From: Sophora flavescens
Lineage: Eukaryota > Streptophyta > Magnoliopsida > Fabales > Fabaceae
Length of the DNA: 64,000 nt
Reading direction: 5' to 3'
NCBI GenBank assembly: GCA_030762895.1
Contig: CM061069.1
Coordinates: 100,953,923-101,017,922 of the forward strand
In this document: positions 12,101-27,100 of the stretch, piece by piece
Layout: every line of letters begins with the position of its first letter
Position numbering within the stretch: position 1 is the stretch's first letter
Translations under genes and position numbers: made by a program
Notes under the pieces: model-generated
What the model was told of the DNA's origin: nothing
Seen by the model: the letters and a program-made list of their open reading frames with translations, nothing else
Database searches by the model: none

Positions 12101-15100
12101 TGTGTATTGTCCACGCTTTAAACCAAAAGAGATCTTACATGAGGTGATGTATATGTAAAACCATTCATCTTCCTTAACAACTAAATTGATATGTAAAACC
12201 ATTCATCGACCCCCACCCACCAACATTTAATGTACTGACATAAAAACTTACTTTGGCCTATCAAAACAAAAATAAAAAATAAAAAATTCTCATAAAAACT
12301 TTTTTTGGATTCTTTAAGGAATACCCTATAAACTAAAACAAGCAATCACTTTTATTAAGTTGAGAAGAGTGCTTCAATCTATGCATGAACATGTATAAGC
12401 AGAAAATCTGTCATTTGTCAGTGTTAAGTCGTATAGTATCACAAAAGATGGGGAAGAAAACAGCTCCCTTTTATTTATCACATGATTTAACCACATACAC
12501 ATATATAACTGCTGAAATTTAGGGATTAGATGGAAAAGAGAAGAAATAGAAATTGATAGAGATAAAAATAAAATATAATAAACATTATAAAAAAAATAAG
12601 GAATTCTTGGTATAACAATTTCTACTTAGTAACAACCAACCAGTTGAGGGGTTGATTAAGGGTGTGTTTGGATAAACGACTTAATTAAGAGCTTATCATA
12701 TAAGACTTTATCGTATGAGAGCTTATGCCATAAGCGCTTAAAGAAAGAAAAAGAAATAAAGGGACATGAGATGATTCGAATAGTAAAAAACACGGAGATG
12801 GTGTTTAGTGCATAAGCTCTTATGATAATTCCATAAGTTTCTCCCAGTGACTTATGAAAATAAGTCAAAAACTCCTTATAGGATGACATAAGTTATTTTT
12901 ATAAGCTCTGTCAAACACACAGCATAAGAGCTTATGTAATCAGATAAGTCAAAATGAGCTTAAATAAGCTCTTCCAAACACCACCTAAGTCAAAAAGTGG
13001 TTAGTCATTAACCACTCTTTGAACATCTTTAATCAACTAAGGGCCCGTTTGGTGGTCAGGATAAGAGAGACAGGATAGGATAAACTATCATATCATGTCT
13101 GAAACTGTTGTTTGGTGAGCCAGCAGGATAGGATAAGTCAATCCTGTCACTTATCATATCCTGTCAATCTAGTTAAAATTCTATCCTGAGGGGAGGGTTG
13201 GGTTAGAACTCAACAGGATAGGATAAGGTGATTTTTTTTTCGGTAACAAGTAGGATATGGTGATTTAAAGTATAATAAAATATAAAAATATATAATATAT
13301 AAAATAATTAAAGTATAATAAAATAATAATTTAAAGTATAATAAAATTTAACATGATTACCAAAAAAATGTATAGTAAAATATAAAATATTTAAAATAAT
13401 AAAAATATTAATAATCAATTTTAAAATTTATTTTTATTTTATCACAATGCTAAGTTTGTTATTTTATATTACTTTTAAAAACCGTAAAATATAAAAAATT
13501 ATTCTAATAATTTAACTATATGCAAAGTAAAAACAAAAAATGAATATTTAAAAATATAAAAAATTTAATTTTAATTAGACAATATTTAAAAAATTTAAAA
13601 CATTATATGCAATTTTATCATAAGGATAATTTTATTTTTTATTATAAATTTAAATAATGAAAATTATAAAAAATAAATAAATCTAATAAAAGATGAAAAT
13701 ATTTAGAATAAAAACGAAAAATTTTAAAATTCATACTTAAATTATAATGATGTCCAGTTGGTTATCTGGTGGACACCAAACGTCGGATAGGATAACAGCT
13801 TATCCTGCTCATATCCTATCATACTCCTATCATGTTCTCTTATCCTATTCGTCCTTATCCTATCATGACCACTAAACGAGCCCTAAGTGGTTAATTGTTC
13901 CGCATTCTCAAATTGAAAATATTTTTACCAAGAATTCATTTTTTGTATTATTTTCTAATACATAATTCAGTAATAAACCTCTGTATGGTTGTGACACAAA
14001 ACATTTACACCTTTATTTATACACAAACCATGACTATGAAAAGAAAGTCGTCCTTTATGTTGAGAGTACTAAAAAAAATCTCCATTGTCTTAATTACATG
14101 ATAATTCATTTTTTCTCAACAATAACCAATGCAAATCATAACTCAAAAGTTTTACTGAGGGTATGTTTGGATTGATGGAACATGATGGAATGGGGTGGAA
14201 TGGAGTGGTATGGAGCAATGTTTCATTGTTTGGTTTTTAAAAAAATGAATGGAATGGAATGGAGTTGGGTGGCATGCATTCCATCCTCTCCTCTTATTTT
14301 TCTTCCCCTCCAATTTTGGGGGTATGGGATGGAATCCTCTCTTCTAATTAATTAATTAATTATTTATTTAACCCTATCCTATTTCACATATACACACAAA
14401 CGGTTTCTTCTTCCTCTCCACCCAGACCGCAGCACTCTGCTTCTACCACGTCGACTTCTCCGCTGCAATGTACATCTTCCGAAATCTGGGCTCTATTTCT
14501 CTATTACACTTTTTTTTTTCGGTGTAACCAAAATACAAATAAAGGGAAGATGAATATATGATGATGGATAGATGCCACTGCGAGACTTCATGAAGTCGTA
14601 GAATTTGGAACTTTGTTATTTGTAAACTTCAAATTCCATGACTTTGGAAACATTCAATAATGGTATCGTGGTTAATTGTAGACTGGATTTGGTTATTGAA
14701 TGTGTTTGGTTCTGAGGAAAAAGGGAGATGAAGTGATGATTTTAATTAGATATTATATTTGATTGAGAAGGAGGGGAGAAGAGGGATACTTTCAGAGTTT
14801 TACCTCCCATGGCCATGGGGCTGCATGTGTTTGATTATTTATCTGTTTTGACAATTTGTGTTGGAAGAGGTGGGTTACAAAAAAATAAAGGTAAGGATAA
14901 TAATGGAATAAAAAAGTTGTAATGCACTCCATTCCGTTCCCTTCCATTATAAAACATCCAAACAATGGAATGAAGTTTTTATTCCATTCCATTCCGCTCC
15001 ATTCCCTTCCATTATGTTCCATTTCATTCCACTCTATCTCCTCCCATCAATTACATGATAATTCATTTTTTATCAACAATAACCAATGCAAATCATAACT

Positions 15101-18100
15101 CAAAAGTTTCACTAAGAGAAGGTAAACAACAGCATCTCTAACTATGATACGAATCAAGTGTTTTCCATCTAATAGTACATATAAACTTCTATCTGACTAA
15201 TTGTTCGGAAAATACATCAATTGCTCCATCAAGAAAAAAAGAATCAAACGAGACTAAGAGAGCAACATTCACATTACCTTCTGTTCTATACAACGTATCA
15301 TTGTAATACCTGTAATATTTTTTATGAAACAAAAACAATTAAAGCAGAAGATTAGACACAAGATGATCAATATTGCTTCCAACAGAAAAAACTGAAGGAA
15401 AACCTATAATTCTAAATATCATACAGATACAAATCATAGCATGTGATTCATGTTAATCAAAGGAAAGAGAAGAATTTCATACCTTGGAGATTCGCAGAAT
15501 CCATCACAGCAGATCAGAGGGTGAGAGGGAGATGAATAGTGGATCAGAATGTTGGAGAAGGTGAGAGGGTTACTCCTCTCTTTCTGGTTGGTTTTGGTTT
15601 TGTGTTTGTGTGTTAGAATGCCTAATGGGGAGGCTATTCTTATAACCTACCAGCAGAGAGTAGGGACCTCTCAACGGGTTAACATCAGAATGACCCATCC
15701 CATCATAGGGTCACTCTTTAGTAAATACCCAACAACAATTTCACCAATTGGTTACGTAATTAAGAATTAATTTTATAACTGATATATTAATAATTTAATT
15801 ATAATTTAATAACCAATTAATGCTAATCCACATATTATACACATTAAAATTTAACATTCTCCCACTTGGATAGCATTAATCAATTATTAAAGAGAAATAT
15901 CAGTTACGATCAAAGCACACGTTAACCAGCAGTATAAGAAATACAAGCTTTAACAATGCAGAAATAGTATCCGATAGGGAAGTAAATCATACATGCTAAA
16001 GACTCATATTTCACATAAAGATTGATGAATATAAAATTGCATATAATTAATAAAGAGAAATATGCAATTCAAAAAATGGTCCAAGCATCTTAAAATGCTA
16101 TAAGAGATATGAAACCAAGAATGACGTCAATTTACATATCTCATAAAAAAAACGATAATGGGCAAATAATGGTTTCAGACTCCCTCTAATCAAATTCATC
16201 AAAAGACTTAACTAAGCCCATATGAATTACATGATTACGTAATATTCCAACAGTTAAGCCTTTGGTTAGTGGATCGCAAGCATGTTTCCTGTATCAATAT
16301 GCTCAATACGAGTCCGAAACTCCTGAATCTTCTCTCTAACGAACAAATATTTCACATCAAAATGCTTAGTGCGAGAAGAGCTTCTATTGTTATGAGATAA
16401 GTTCACAGCAGCGATATTGTCACAATATATCACAAGTGGCCTAGATATGCTTTCAACAATATGAAAGCCGAAATCAAATTTTTCAGCCACATGGCTTGAC
16501 AAGTAGCCTCATAGCAAGCAACATACTCTGCTTCCATGGTAGAAGTAGCTGTAAGCGTCTGTTTGACGCTTTTCCAAGAAATAGCTCCTCCTGCCATCAT
16601 AAAGATAAAGCCAAGTAGATTTTGGTCGTCAGGGCAACCTGCGAAATCAGAATCAGAATAACCAGTGACCTGAAGTTGATCAGACTTCTTATAGGTCAAC
16701 ATATAATCTTTGGTTCCCTGCAAATATCTCATGACCTTTTTTTACGGCTTTCCAATGACCCAAACCTGGGTTGCTCAAGTATCTCCCTAAAGCATTTACA
16801 GCAAAAGCAATGTCGGGACGAGTACAAACTTGAGCATACATTAAACTGCCAACAGCGGAAGCATATGGGACCTTTTTCATTTCATTTATTTCTACATCAT
16901 TTTGAGGACATTGAGATTTAGAGAATTTTTCTTCACCCTTTTGAACAGGTGCAGCACTTGGGGAGCAAGAATGCATATTAAACCTTTTGAGGACCTTTTC
17001 AATATATCCTTTTTGAGACAATCCAAGAACACCACGTGACCTATCACGATAAATCTGGATGCCTAAAACAACAGAAGCATCACCAAGGTCTTTCATATCA
17101 AAGTGGCTACTCAACATGAGTTTTGTCTCGGTCAGGATTTTAACACAGCTGCTAGCAAGAAGTATATCATCAACATATAGAACGAGAATGATGAATTCAC
17201 CCTCACAAGTCTTCAAGTAAACGCACTGATCTGAGGCATTTTCTTTGAAGCCAAGAGAAGTGACAACCTGATCAAACTTCAAATACCATTGTCTGGAGGC
17301 CTGTTTCAGTCCATAAATAGACTTATTCAGCTTGCAAACCAAGTGCTCTTTCCCTGTTTCAGCAAAACCTTCAGGCTGAACCATGTAAACATCTTCAGTA
17401 AGGTCTCCATTCAGAAAAGCAGTCTTCACATCCATCTGGTGAAGTTCTAGATCAAAATGAGCTACCAAAGCCATGACAACTCGAAATGAATCTTTTGTAG
17501 AGACTGGTGAGAAGGTCTCCTTATAGTCAATGCCTTCTCTTTGGTTATAGCCTTTAACTACTAGTCTGGCTTTGTACCTTTCAACTTTACCATCTGGAGT
17601 ACGTTTGGTTTTGAAAACCCATTTGCATCCAACAGGTTTACAACCAATTGTTAATTCCTCCAGACTCCAAACACTATTATGAGACATAGAAGACAACTCA
17701 TCATGCATAGCATTCAGCCAATCAGAAGCATGAGAGCTAGAAATTGCCTCCTCAAAGGTAATAGGATCATCATCATCATTGAGGTCAAACTCATGTTCCT
17801 GAAGATATACAATATAATCATCTGGTATGGAAGGTCTGCGCACTCTTTGAGATCGCCTCAGTGGAATTTCATCAACAATAAGATCATGTTCCTGTTCATC
17901 TACAAGTGGCTTTGCCACACCATCTTCATGTTGAAGATTCTGATCAACATCATTAGCAGGAATCAAAACTTCTGTAGGAAAAGGAACAGCTGGTATAGGA
18001 ACAATGGTGCGATCTTCTTTAAGAGTAACTGGTCGTGGTATATCACTCCCACTATCCAAGTCATCCTCAAAGAAAACCGCTCGATCAGATTCGACGACTC

Positions 18101-21100
18101 GCATAGAATGAGATGGACAATAGAATCTGCTACCTCTGGAACCCACACAATAGCCAATAAAGAAGCCACTAACAGTCTTAAGATCAAGCTTCTTAGACCG
18201 AGGATTATAAGGTCTAACTTCTGCCTTACAACCCCATACATGAAAATGTTTCAAACTCGGCTTCTTTCCACTCATGAGCTCATATGGAGTTTTTGGTACA
18301 GACTTGCTGGGTACTTGATTTAGAATATAGACAGCAGTTTTTAAGGCATCTCCCCAAAGAAAGTCTGGCAATGATGAATGGCTCAACATACATCTTACCA
18401 TCTCCATAAGTGTGCGGTTACGCCTCTCTGCAACTCCATTTTGCTCAGGAGTACCAGGCATAGTATATTGAGCTTCAATACCGCATTCCTCAAGAAATCT
18501 GGCAAAAGGTCCTGGGTTTCTACCCGTCTCATTATATCTACCATAGAATTCTCCACCTCTGTCAGATCTTACACATTTTATTTTCCTACCTGTTTTCAAC
18601 TCAACAGCAGCCTTAAAGGATTTGAAAGCATCTAGGGAACTAGACTTTTCTTGAAGAAGATCTATCCATCCATATCTCGAGAAATCATCTATAAAGGTAA
18701 TGAAATACCCATATCCACCCATGGCAGTGGGTGTAATAGGTCCACACAGGTCGGTGTGAATCAACTGTAGCACATCGTCACACCTATTTGCAGCTTTATT
18801 CCTAACCTTGGCAGTAAATTTGCCCTTGATGCAATCAACACATGTATCAAAATCGGAGAAGTCTAGATCATGGAGAATACATTCCTTGACTAGCCTCTCA
18901 ATACGGGGCCTAGAAATATGCCCCAAACGTCGATGCCATAACATAGAAGAATGTTCATTAATCCTACTGCGTTTGTTTCCAAGCAGAAGTGATGACATGT
19001 CATGTAGATCTAACATATAAAGGCCATCACGTAAAACTCCTGAACCAACGGAAATAGAATCTGAATAAACAATCAATTTCCCACTACCAAACTTAAAGGT
19101 GTAACCACATTTATCCAAAGCAGAAACAGAAATCAAGTTCCTTCTCATAGAAGGTGCATACACAGCATCTCTTAAAAGCAAATTATGTCCAGAAGGCAAA
19201 AGTAAAGAAACAATTCCAATGTCAATAACAGAAACTCCAGCTCCATCTCCCATAATAATCTTGGACTCAGCATCACTTGGTTTCCTCAGGCTTGTGAACC
19301 CCTGCAAGGAATTCACAACATGAATGGTTGCACCTGAATCTAACCACCAAGTATTTGGAGGAACATCAATGACATTGGATTCAAAGCATGTTAAAGCCAG
19401 GAATATACCTTGCTTCTCTTGTTTCTTTTTCAAGAAATAGCAATCCTCTACCTTGTGGCCATACTTCTTACAATATTTGCAGTTACCCTTGAAGAAACTT
19501 TTCTTAGCCTGCAGATGCTGCTTTGCATTTTTCTTCTTTCCCTTTTGATCTTTCTTCACAAATCTTGAACCTGACTTAGAAGTTTGATTTGGATCAGATG
19601 CAGCAAAATGAGCACTGTGAGATTTACCCTTTCTAATGGACTCTTCTTCTTGTGTAACAATGGTAATCATCTCATCCACTGTCCATTCAGCCTTCTGTGT
19701 ATTGTAAGAGGTCTTCATTACATCGAATTGTGAAGGAAGAGATTCAAGAACCCGGTAGATTAAAGTACTTTTGCCAATTTCCACTTTAAGAGATCTCAGT
19801 TTGTTGTAATAGTGCATCAGCTTCATGATATGCTCATGCACACCACTGACCCCATCATATTTGGTCTTGTCAAATAAGGAAAGATACTGACTTTTCTGAG
19901 CCTTCTCAAAAGTCATAAATTTCTCCCCAACAGCTTTCTGATATTCTTTAGCATTATTGGTCTCTGTGATACTCTGCCTGATGGATTTCTCCATAGTATA
20001 CTTCATCACTTTTAGGCACACTCTATTAGAGTGTTCCCATTTCTCATAAGCAATCTTCTGTGCTGCAGTAGATTCATCGGTGAGAGCTGCTGGCTTGTCT
20101 TCCCTTAAGGCCAGATCCAAGTCAGCAATAGTTAAATAGAGATCTAGAGACTCTTTCCAGTCCTCATAGTTTGTCCCATTCAGAGTTTTGACAAAATTTG
20201 GGAAGGAGGCTGATATAAAACAGAGAATAAGGAATCATTAAGAGTTGAAGGCAATATGATTCCATATATATATATATATATGTTCAGCCAATCTTGCCCA
20301 TAATACAAATTTCTTATTCATTATAATTCCGCCTAAGGGTCCCGAATCATAATAAATAAGAAATACGATAAGAAGAATAATACAATGTACAGAACTTACA
20401 TCACCAAAATTTCTAATACCGATAGGGTACTTGAAACCATAATTGACATAAGCTTAAGACAATAGTACAATGTATAATAACGAATTACATTAACAATAGT
20501 ACACCGATAGGGTATAATTATTATTAATATAATACAAATATAACACATTAGAATAATTAATTGTTTAACAACACAAATTTTGTATAATTATACCCACGAT
20601 AGGTGAGTTCATAACTATACAAAATATCAATAGTCATGCTACAATTATACATTAGAAAAATTATATTGTATAACAAATGCAGCATAGAACACACAACTTA
20701 ATTCACATAAAATATTCGCGAGGCGAGAGGTATCTCGCGAGGCGAATCTTGTGAAAAGTCAGCAACGTTTGGTCTTCTCGCGGGTACTCGCGAGGCGAGT
20801 AAAGTGTTCGCGAGGCGACCCTGAAACCTTTCATTTTCCTAGAACAGTCAGCCTTCGGGGTCGCGAGGCGAGGAGCATGTTCGCGAGGCGACCCAGAGAC
20901 CTTTCATTTTCCTAGAACAGTCAGCCTTCGGGGTCGCGAGGCGAGAAACGTAATCGCGGGGCGACCCAGAGAGGATGACAATTTCACTGTTCTGCTGGCT
21001 TTCAGGTTCGCGAGGCGAGAATAATCTCGCGAAGCGAATCTGGAATTCTAACCGTTGCTGATGCCCAGAATCGCGAGGCGAGCAAAACTCGCGGGGCGAT

Positions 21101-24100
21101 TGAACCAGTTTCACGCAAAAGGGAAACGAAAAAAACATCGATTTCTCACGTTTTATTTAATGAAATCCAACGATTTTCGAGTATGTTACTCGAATAACAT
21201 GTGAGAAGAAAAGCCCTTAAACAATTTTTGAAATCATTGGCCAGAATCATAGTTTCGAATTTTGAAGAACAAGGCATGAAAACGAAAGTTGCTGAAGGGA
21301 AAAAAATTCTGGGCAAGCAAAATTTTTACAATATTGATATAACATGATATGAAAATCCCTAACAAATTTTGTATCTTTATTGAAAAACATAAATTAGGGT
21401 TCATATAATTTTCAGAACAGCTATAACATGTATCTATCCTTGGCTCTGATACCAATTGAAGGAAAACATATAATTCTAAATACCATACAGATACAAATCA
21501 TAGCATGTGATTCATGTTAATCAAAGGAAAGAGAAGAATTTCATACCTTGGAGATTCGCAGAATCCATCACAGCAGATCAGAGGGTGAGAGGGAGATGAA
21601 TAGTGGATCAGAATGTTGGAGAAGGTGAGAGGGTTACTCCTCTCTTTCTGGTTGGTTTTGGTTTTGTGTTTCTGTGTGTTAGAATGCCTAATGGGGAGGC
21701 TATTCTTATAACCTACCAGCAGAGAGTAGGGACCTCTCAACGGGTTAACATCAGAATGACCCATCCCATCATAGGGTCACTCTTTAGTAAATACCCAACA
21801 ACAATTTCACCAATTGGTTACGTAATTAAGAATTAATTTTATAACTGATATATTAATAATTTAATTATAATTTAATAACCAATTAATGCTAATCCACATA
21901 TTATACACATTAAAATTTAACAAAAACATGAAAGACGGTCCCCTCTCAGATCCCTCTGCATATTTTCCCTTAAAAAGACCATGAGAGTATTTAGCAAGGC
22001 ACCAAGACAGTTTATAAGCTAGTCAACTAGCTTATCTAACCATAAAAGGCTAATGGAACTCTTTGGTAAGCGGATTTTTTTTTTAAGAAAAAACTCTTAT
22101 TAAAGAAGCTAATCGAGGTATCGTATAGCTTATAAGCTAGGAAGTGCACAATTTTGTTCTTCCAATTTTACTGTGTCATTTTCCATAAGTGACATCCTTT
22201 TACCTCTTGATACATATACATAAATATGTCATTTTATATGTATAGGTTAGTTGATCAACTAATTTTACCAAATATTTTCAATTCAACCAAATAATTTTAT
22301 CAGCTTTCAACTTTCAACTCCCAAATTTCAACTAGCTACCCAACTTTTTAGCTTGCCTCGCCTTTTTAGCTAGTTGTGCCAAATATAAAACCTATGAACA
22401 ATGAGCATAACCCCTCAAAGTTACATCTAGTGTTAAGATCCAAGTTGAAGTTAATGTTCAGGTTATCATCCTAAGATAGATGGATGCGTAAGAAAGGAAT
22501 TGATCCTTAGAAGGTTAGTTGAGAGTAAGTGTAATACCTAAGTACGACAAGAGGTGAGTGGATTTTTATGGAGGTGTAGATGTGACTAGTAAGCTGAGAA
22601 TTTCTAGAATTAACATCAGTAAATAAGATGATTTCGGCAGATTTTGTTAGGATCGAGGTAGAATTTGCTAAAGGAACTCTAGGATAATGATAAAATGATC
22701 ATCTTTAAGATTTAATTGTATGATTGGAAGAAATTACAGAAAGATGTCTATGGTAGTTTTACCTAAGTTGAATGTGAGCGGAAAAGAGAAGTTCTTGAGT
22801 AAAATTAAGTTGTTAGAAAAGTTCGAAAGTTAAGGATTAGATAATTCTATTCTATATAATCCCTTTTGGTTTAATTGCATTAAGATATGCAATGAAGTTA
22901 TTTTGAGGATGAGATGTGTGAGGTGATATCAAATTTGGGGTGGTGAATTATAATGAAGAGAAACTAAGACTATGATTAAATATTTTGAGTAGGGAGTTGA
23001 TGTGTGGTGCTGTGTAGATATTGTTGGTATTAATGATAATATTCAGAGTTAGATAATTTAAATAAGGTTTCTGGTGGAACCATGTTGATAAGAGAAGTGA
23101 TTAAGTTTTGATTTTGTTTTTTTGAGTATGATACACTCGGATGAAATTTTGAGGATAGTAAGGATAAGTAGAAATGACATAAGAATGAACTGTGTTATGG
23201 AATAAGAAGAATGAAGCGATGTGAAGGGCAATATAAAATTTTAAGGTTAATATAAGGTTACAAAATTCTATGTAAGTTTCGAGTGACGAAATTTCGAGGA
23301 CGAAATTTTTTTTTAGTGGGGTAGTAATGTAACACCCTGATTTTCGCTGCTTCATAATATCGGTAATAAATATATAAACATATATTTTTATCCGAGACTT
23401 AGAAAATGATTTTGGATAAACCAAGGTCATTTCCTTGTTATACTTATTTTCATAAGGTTACGAGGAAGTTTTTGGTTGAAAATTGAGGAGGCTTGCCTGG
23501 TCTGCCGTTTTTCGTGTTTTTTTTGTGACAGTAAAAGTTTACTGCTCAGAAAACCTAATTTTAACTCGTGAATGAGATGAAAAATGTTTTATTGTATTTA
23601 ATACGATACTGGAAGTTTTGAAAAATTTAGCGTAAAAATTAAAATATTATATTTGCGGCGGGCGAAAACGTCGAGATATCTCTAGGAAAAATCTGCGTCA
23701 GATGAACCAGGGAGTCGGCAACGGGGCTGAGGTTACGGATTTGATCAATGTGACAAACATTTATGGCAATCTTATCCGCGTCATAATGGCGCATTTATGA
23801 CAGAGGAATCGTTTGCCTGGAAATGACGATTTTACCCTTGACTCTTCATGAATATTTCAAGCCATGCCATTGAGAATTTGGACCAAATTACCCCCAATCC
23901 ACACGGTTTCCTCCTCCATTCCAAGCATTTGGACACCACTTTTTCCTAGCCATAAATGAGCATTGGTGTTAAGTGGATGAGTCATAGGCAAAGTCACATT
24001 CTCATCATTCTCCCGAAACTGCCACGAAATTCTGACTCTTATCTGTTCTGAATCTCGAAAAACTTTCTACATGAAAGTTGTTCATCTTTCTCTCTTATTT

Positions 24101-27100
24101 CCAACGACATAAATATCATCAAAAACGGACAAGTATATTGAGAGTTATTTCCAAATTACCGAAACTGCTCTAAATCTTCATCATCTTTATCTCCCTGTCC
24201 AAACTTCTCAAGAACACTTAGAAAACCAAGGTTAATTAACCATCATTTGCAACCCAAAATATCTTCTCCCTAATATGTGGTGTGGGAGGCGGCCACATCT
24301 CTTCAAATTTATGACCACATATTTTATTAACCATGATTACAAATAAACCCTAGTTAGGTTACTATTAACTATAGTTAAGTTATTATATATATTATTTTCT
24401 AACTTAACCTTAATCAAATAAACTCAACCATGGTTCTTTTATCTCATTGAACCACGTGTTTTCTCCTCACACCCACCTCTAAACCGTGCCCATCATCCAC
24501 ACTTGAACCATTTTGTTTCATTTTCCAACTTCATCATTTTGTCTCTCTCAAAACTTCATGTTCTTCATTTTCTCTTACAAGTTCTTCACTTGTTCTTCAT
24601 TTGTTCTTCACTTATTCATCATTTTTATCAAACTTAGAAACATAATCTCATGATTCTTCATTCATGAAACTTGTTCCTTAGATCAATTACCATCACTTGA
24701 TCCATTTTGTTCTTGAATCCTTGAACTTTCAAGTTCATCTTCTCTCCCCTTCAAATTCGGCCCATACCTATACATAACTATCTAAACCTTGTTTTGATCT
24801 TCTAAGATCATATTCTCACTTATCTAGATGATCTAAACAATTTCTATTTCACATCTCAAGTTATTTCCCCACAAAACACAAAGAACTTTTTAGTGTTCTT
24901 GTTAAGATCATCTTTGTTCTTCAAGTTTTGGAATAAATATTTTTATTCCAAGGTGAGGAATCTCTCTCTTAATCTTGCTATTTTAAGCTTTTCTATTCAC
25001 AACGTTTATGGATTTATGCTTGTGTTCATCATGTTCTTCATATGAGTCAAAGTTCTTCAAGCTTTCTTCAAAAATTCATAACTAATTCTAGAAAAATCCT
25101 TTTGACATGAAACCAATTGCTATGATCTCATAATCATCTCTATTTTCATCATATAGAAGCATATGATCATGAGAAATTTCCTTCCCAATTTTCTGAGTTG
25201 GACCGAATCCATGAAAATTTGGTGTTCATGGGTTTTGTTTCATTTTCATGTCTTGATTCATGATTCAATCTCTTAGTACCTTGATAGTTCTTGTATGTAA
25301 GTAAATAGAGGATCAAAAATCAAACCCTAACCTATTTGTTTCATAAAGGCCGAAACCCTAGGTATGAATATTTGATGGATTTTTGATTCAAATGTTGTCT
25401 AGTAACACTTTAATCCAACTCTAGGTTTTGTATGTTGGTTAAATCCAAGAGTTGATAAAATTTCAAAATCTCTAGCTTTTTATTTTGTGAAAAAAAAAAT
25501 AGAAACCCTAGTCTTGGAACTAGATGAGTTTCATTCAAAGTTCTTGGTTCATGATCATTGATTAAGTCTCCATCATGTTTAAGGATCATAAATCCACAAG
25601 TTAAGAAATTTTTAACATCCTTAGCCTAATAATCTTGAGTAGGCCGAACCATTACCATATGGTTTAGAAAGTTTTTTGTTTGATTTTCATTAATTTTGTG
25701 ATGATTTGTTGTGAAGGATAAATCATTGTTGATTATCCTGAGTGTACGAAGGAAACGGAGATCAAATCGGGAAATCGTTCGGGAAACAATTACTCGGATC
25801 TCCAAGAGGTAAGGGGAGTATGCCTGAGGAGTTTAAGATAATCACATGCTTATTTGTGGAGTCGTTTATTAATTTTCTGTATGAAATATTTTATTATATT
25901 GTGTTATTTACTATTAATTTCTAGATATGATGTGATGTTTATCTGAGTAAGGACGAAACCGTGAAATTTTTTCACAATCTCTAATTTTTATAAAATAAAT
26001 TCAATTTTATTATAAAATGTTATTTAAAATGATTAAGTTCCGAAAATAATATTTTATAGCAGTCAGAACAATTACTTCTGACAGAGAAGTGATACAAGTT
26101 ATTTAATATTATTTATTTAATATTATTTAATATTAAATATTTAATTATTTAATTATTCGAAATTAAATTATTAATTTTTATTATTATTAAAAAAAATTAA
26201 GTTGACCTTTATTGAGAATTAATTTTTGAGGGAAACAATTAGAAATAAAAGGGATTTATCAATGATTTTCAGATTTTATCAACGTTTTAACAGAAAAATG
26301 ATTTCTGTAAAAATATTTTATTCAGTGAAGTTATTCCGTTAAACTTGGATAAGTTTTCGGAGTTGTTGTTTTGTATTTGATTTTGACTGAGCGAAATGTT
26401 TTGCAAGCAGATAAATAAGCCTAGAAACCGAGACGTCGGGGTTCTAGTGTTGTATGGACACGTAAGATCAAGGATCTGTGTCATGGGACGGAGTGTCCTG
26501 CAAGTTTTGTTTTGGGACTGTGTGTCCTAAATTGATGTGGAAAGTGAGTTCCATATCCGCGAGCCTAAAACTGGTGCATCGGTTTAAGTGCACAATTTTG
26601 TTCTTCCAATTTTACTATGTCATTTTCCATAAGTGACATCCTCTTGATCATACATATACATAAATATGTCATTTTATATGTATAGGTTAGTTGATGAACT
26701 AATTTTACCAAATATTTTCAATTCAACCAGATAATTTTATCAGCTTTCAACTTTCAACTCCCAGGTTTCAACTAGCTACCCAACTTTTTAGCTTGCCTCG
26801 CCTTTTTAGCTAGTTGTGCCAAATATAAAACCTAAGAACAATGAGCATATAACCCCTCAAAGGTATAAATAAATAAATAAATATATAAATAAATAAATAA
26901 ACAAACAAGTAAATAAATTCTGTCAAAAGATAGAAGTCAATGTAATACCGGTAATTGAACACGACATTTCCATTTCTCAACCTGAACCATAAAAGGAGGT
27001 AGAAGTTAAAATGTACACCACTATTTATTCAACAGAAAACTACATAAAAGTTCCAACCCCAAAAGAAGAAAAAGAAGAAATCACATGAATTAAAAGAAGA

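Larger units (their letters stand above)
15393..21922 (-). mobile_element. Ty1/copia retrotransposon A, complete with TSD
   Basis: Two LTRs (15393-15856 and 21457-21922) run TGTTAAATTTTAAT to GGTTTTCCTTCA on the minus strand. The target duplication AAAAC is at 15388-15392 and 21923-21927. The primer-binding site next to the right LTR reads TTGGTATCAGAGCC on the minus strand (tRNA-iMet). A purine-rich tract (AAGTGGGAGAA) precedes the left LTR. The LTRs differ at only a few positions, so insertion is recent. It lies in an intron of the VEF gene in the same orientation. Confidence 0.93.

Noticed and set aside
15549..15770. 73-codon frame in the copia LTR (repeated near 21603)
   Set aside because: It lies entirely within the LTRs, antisense to the element, and matches no known protein.
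17679..18635. Plus-strand frames inside copia A and A'
   Set aside because: Antisense shadows of the polyprotein, with no family resemblance.
20848..21138. Frame rich in SPRE/SPRD phrases
   Set aside because: It is the TCGCGAGGCGA array read in one frame; the copia leader is non-coding.
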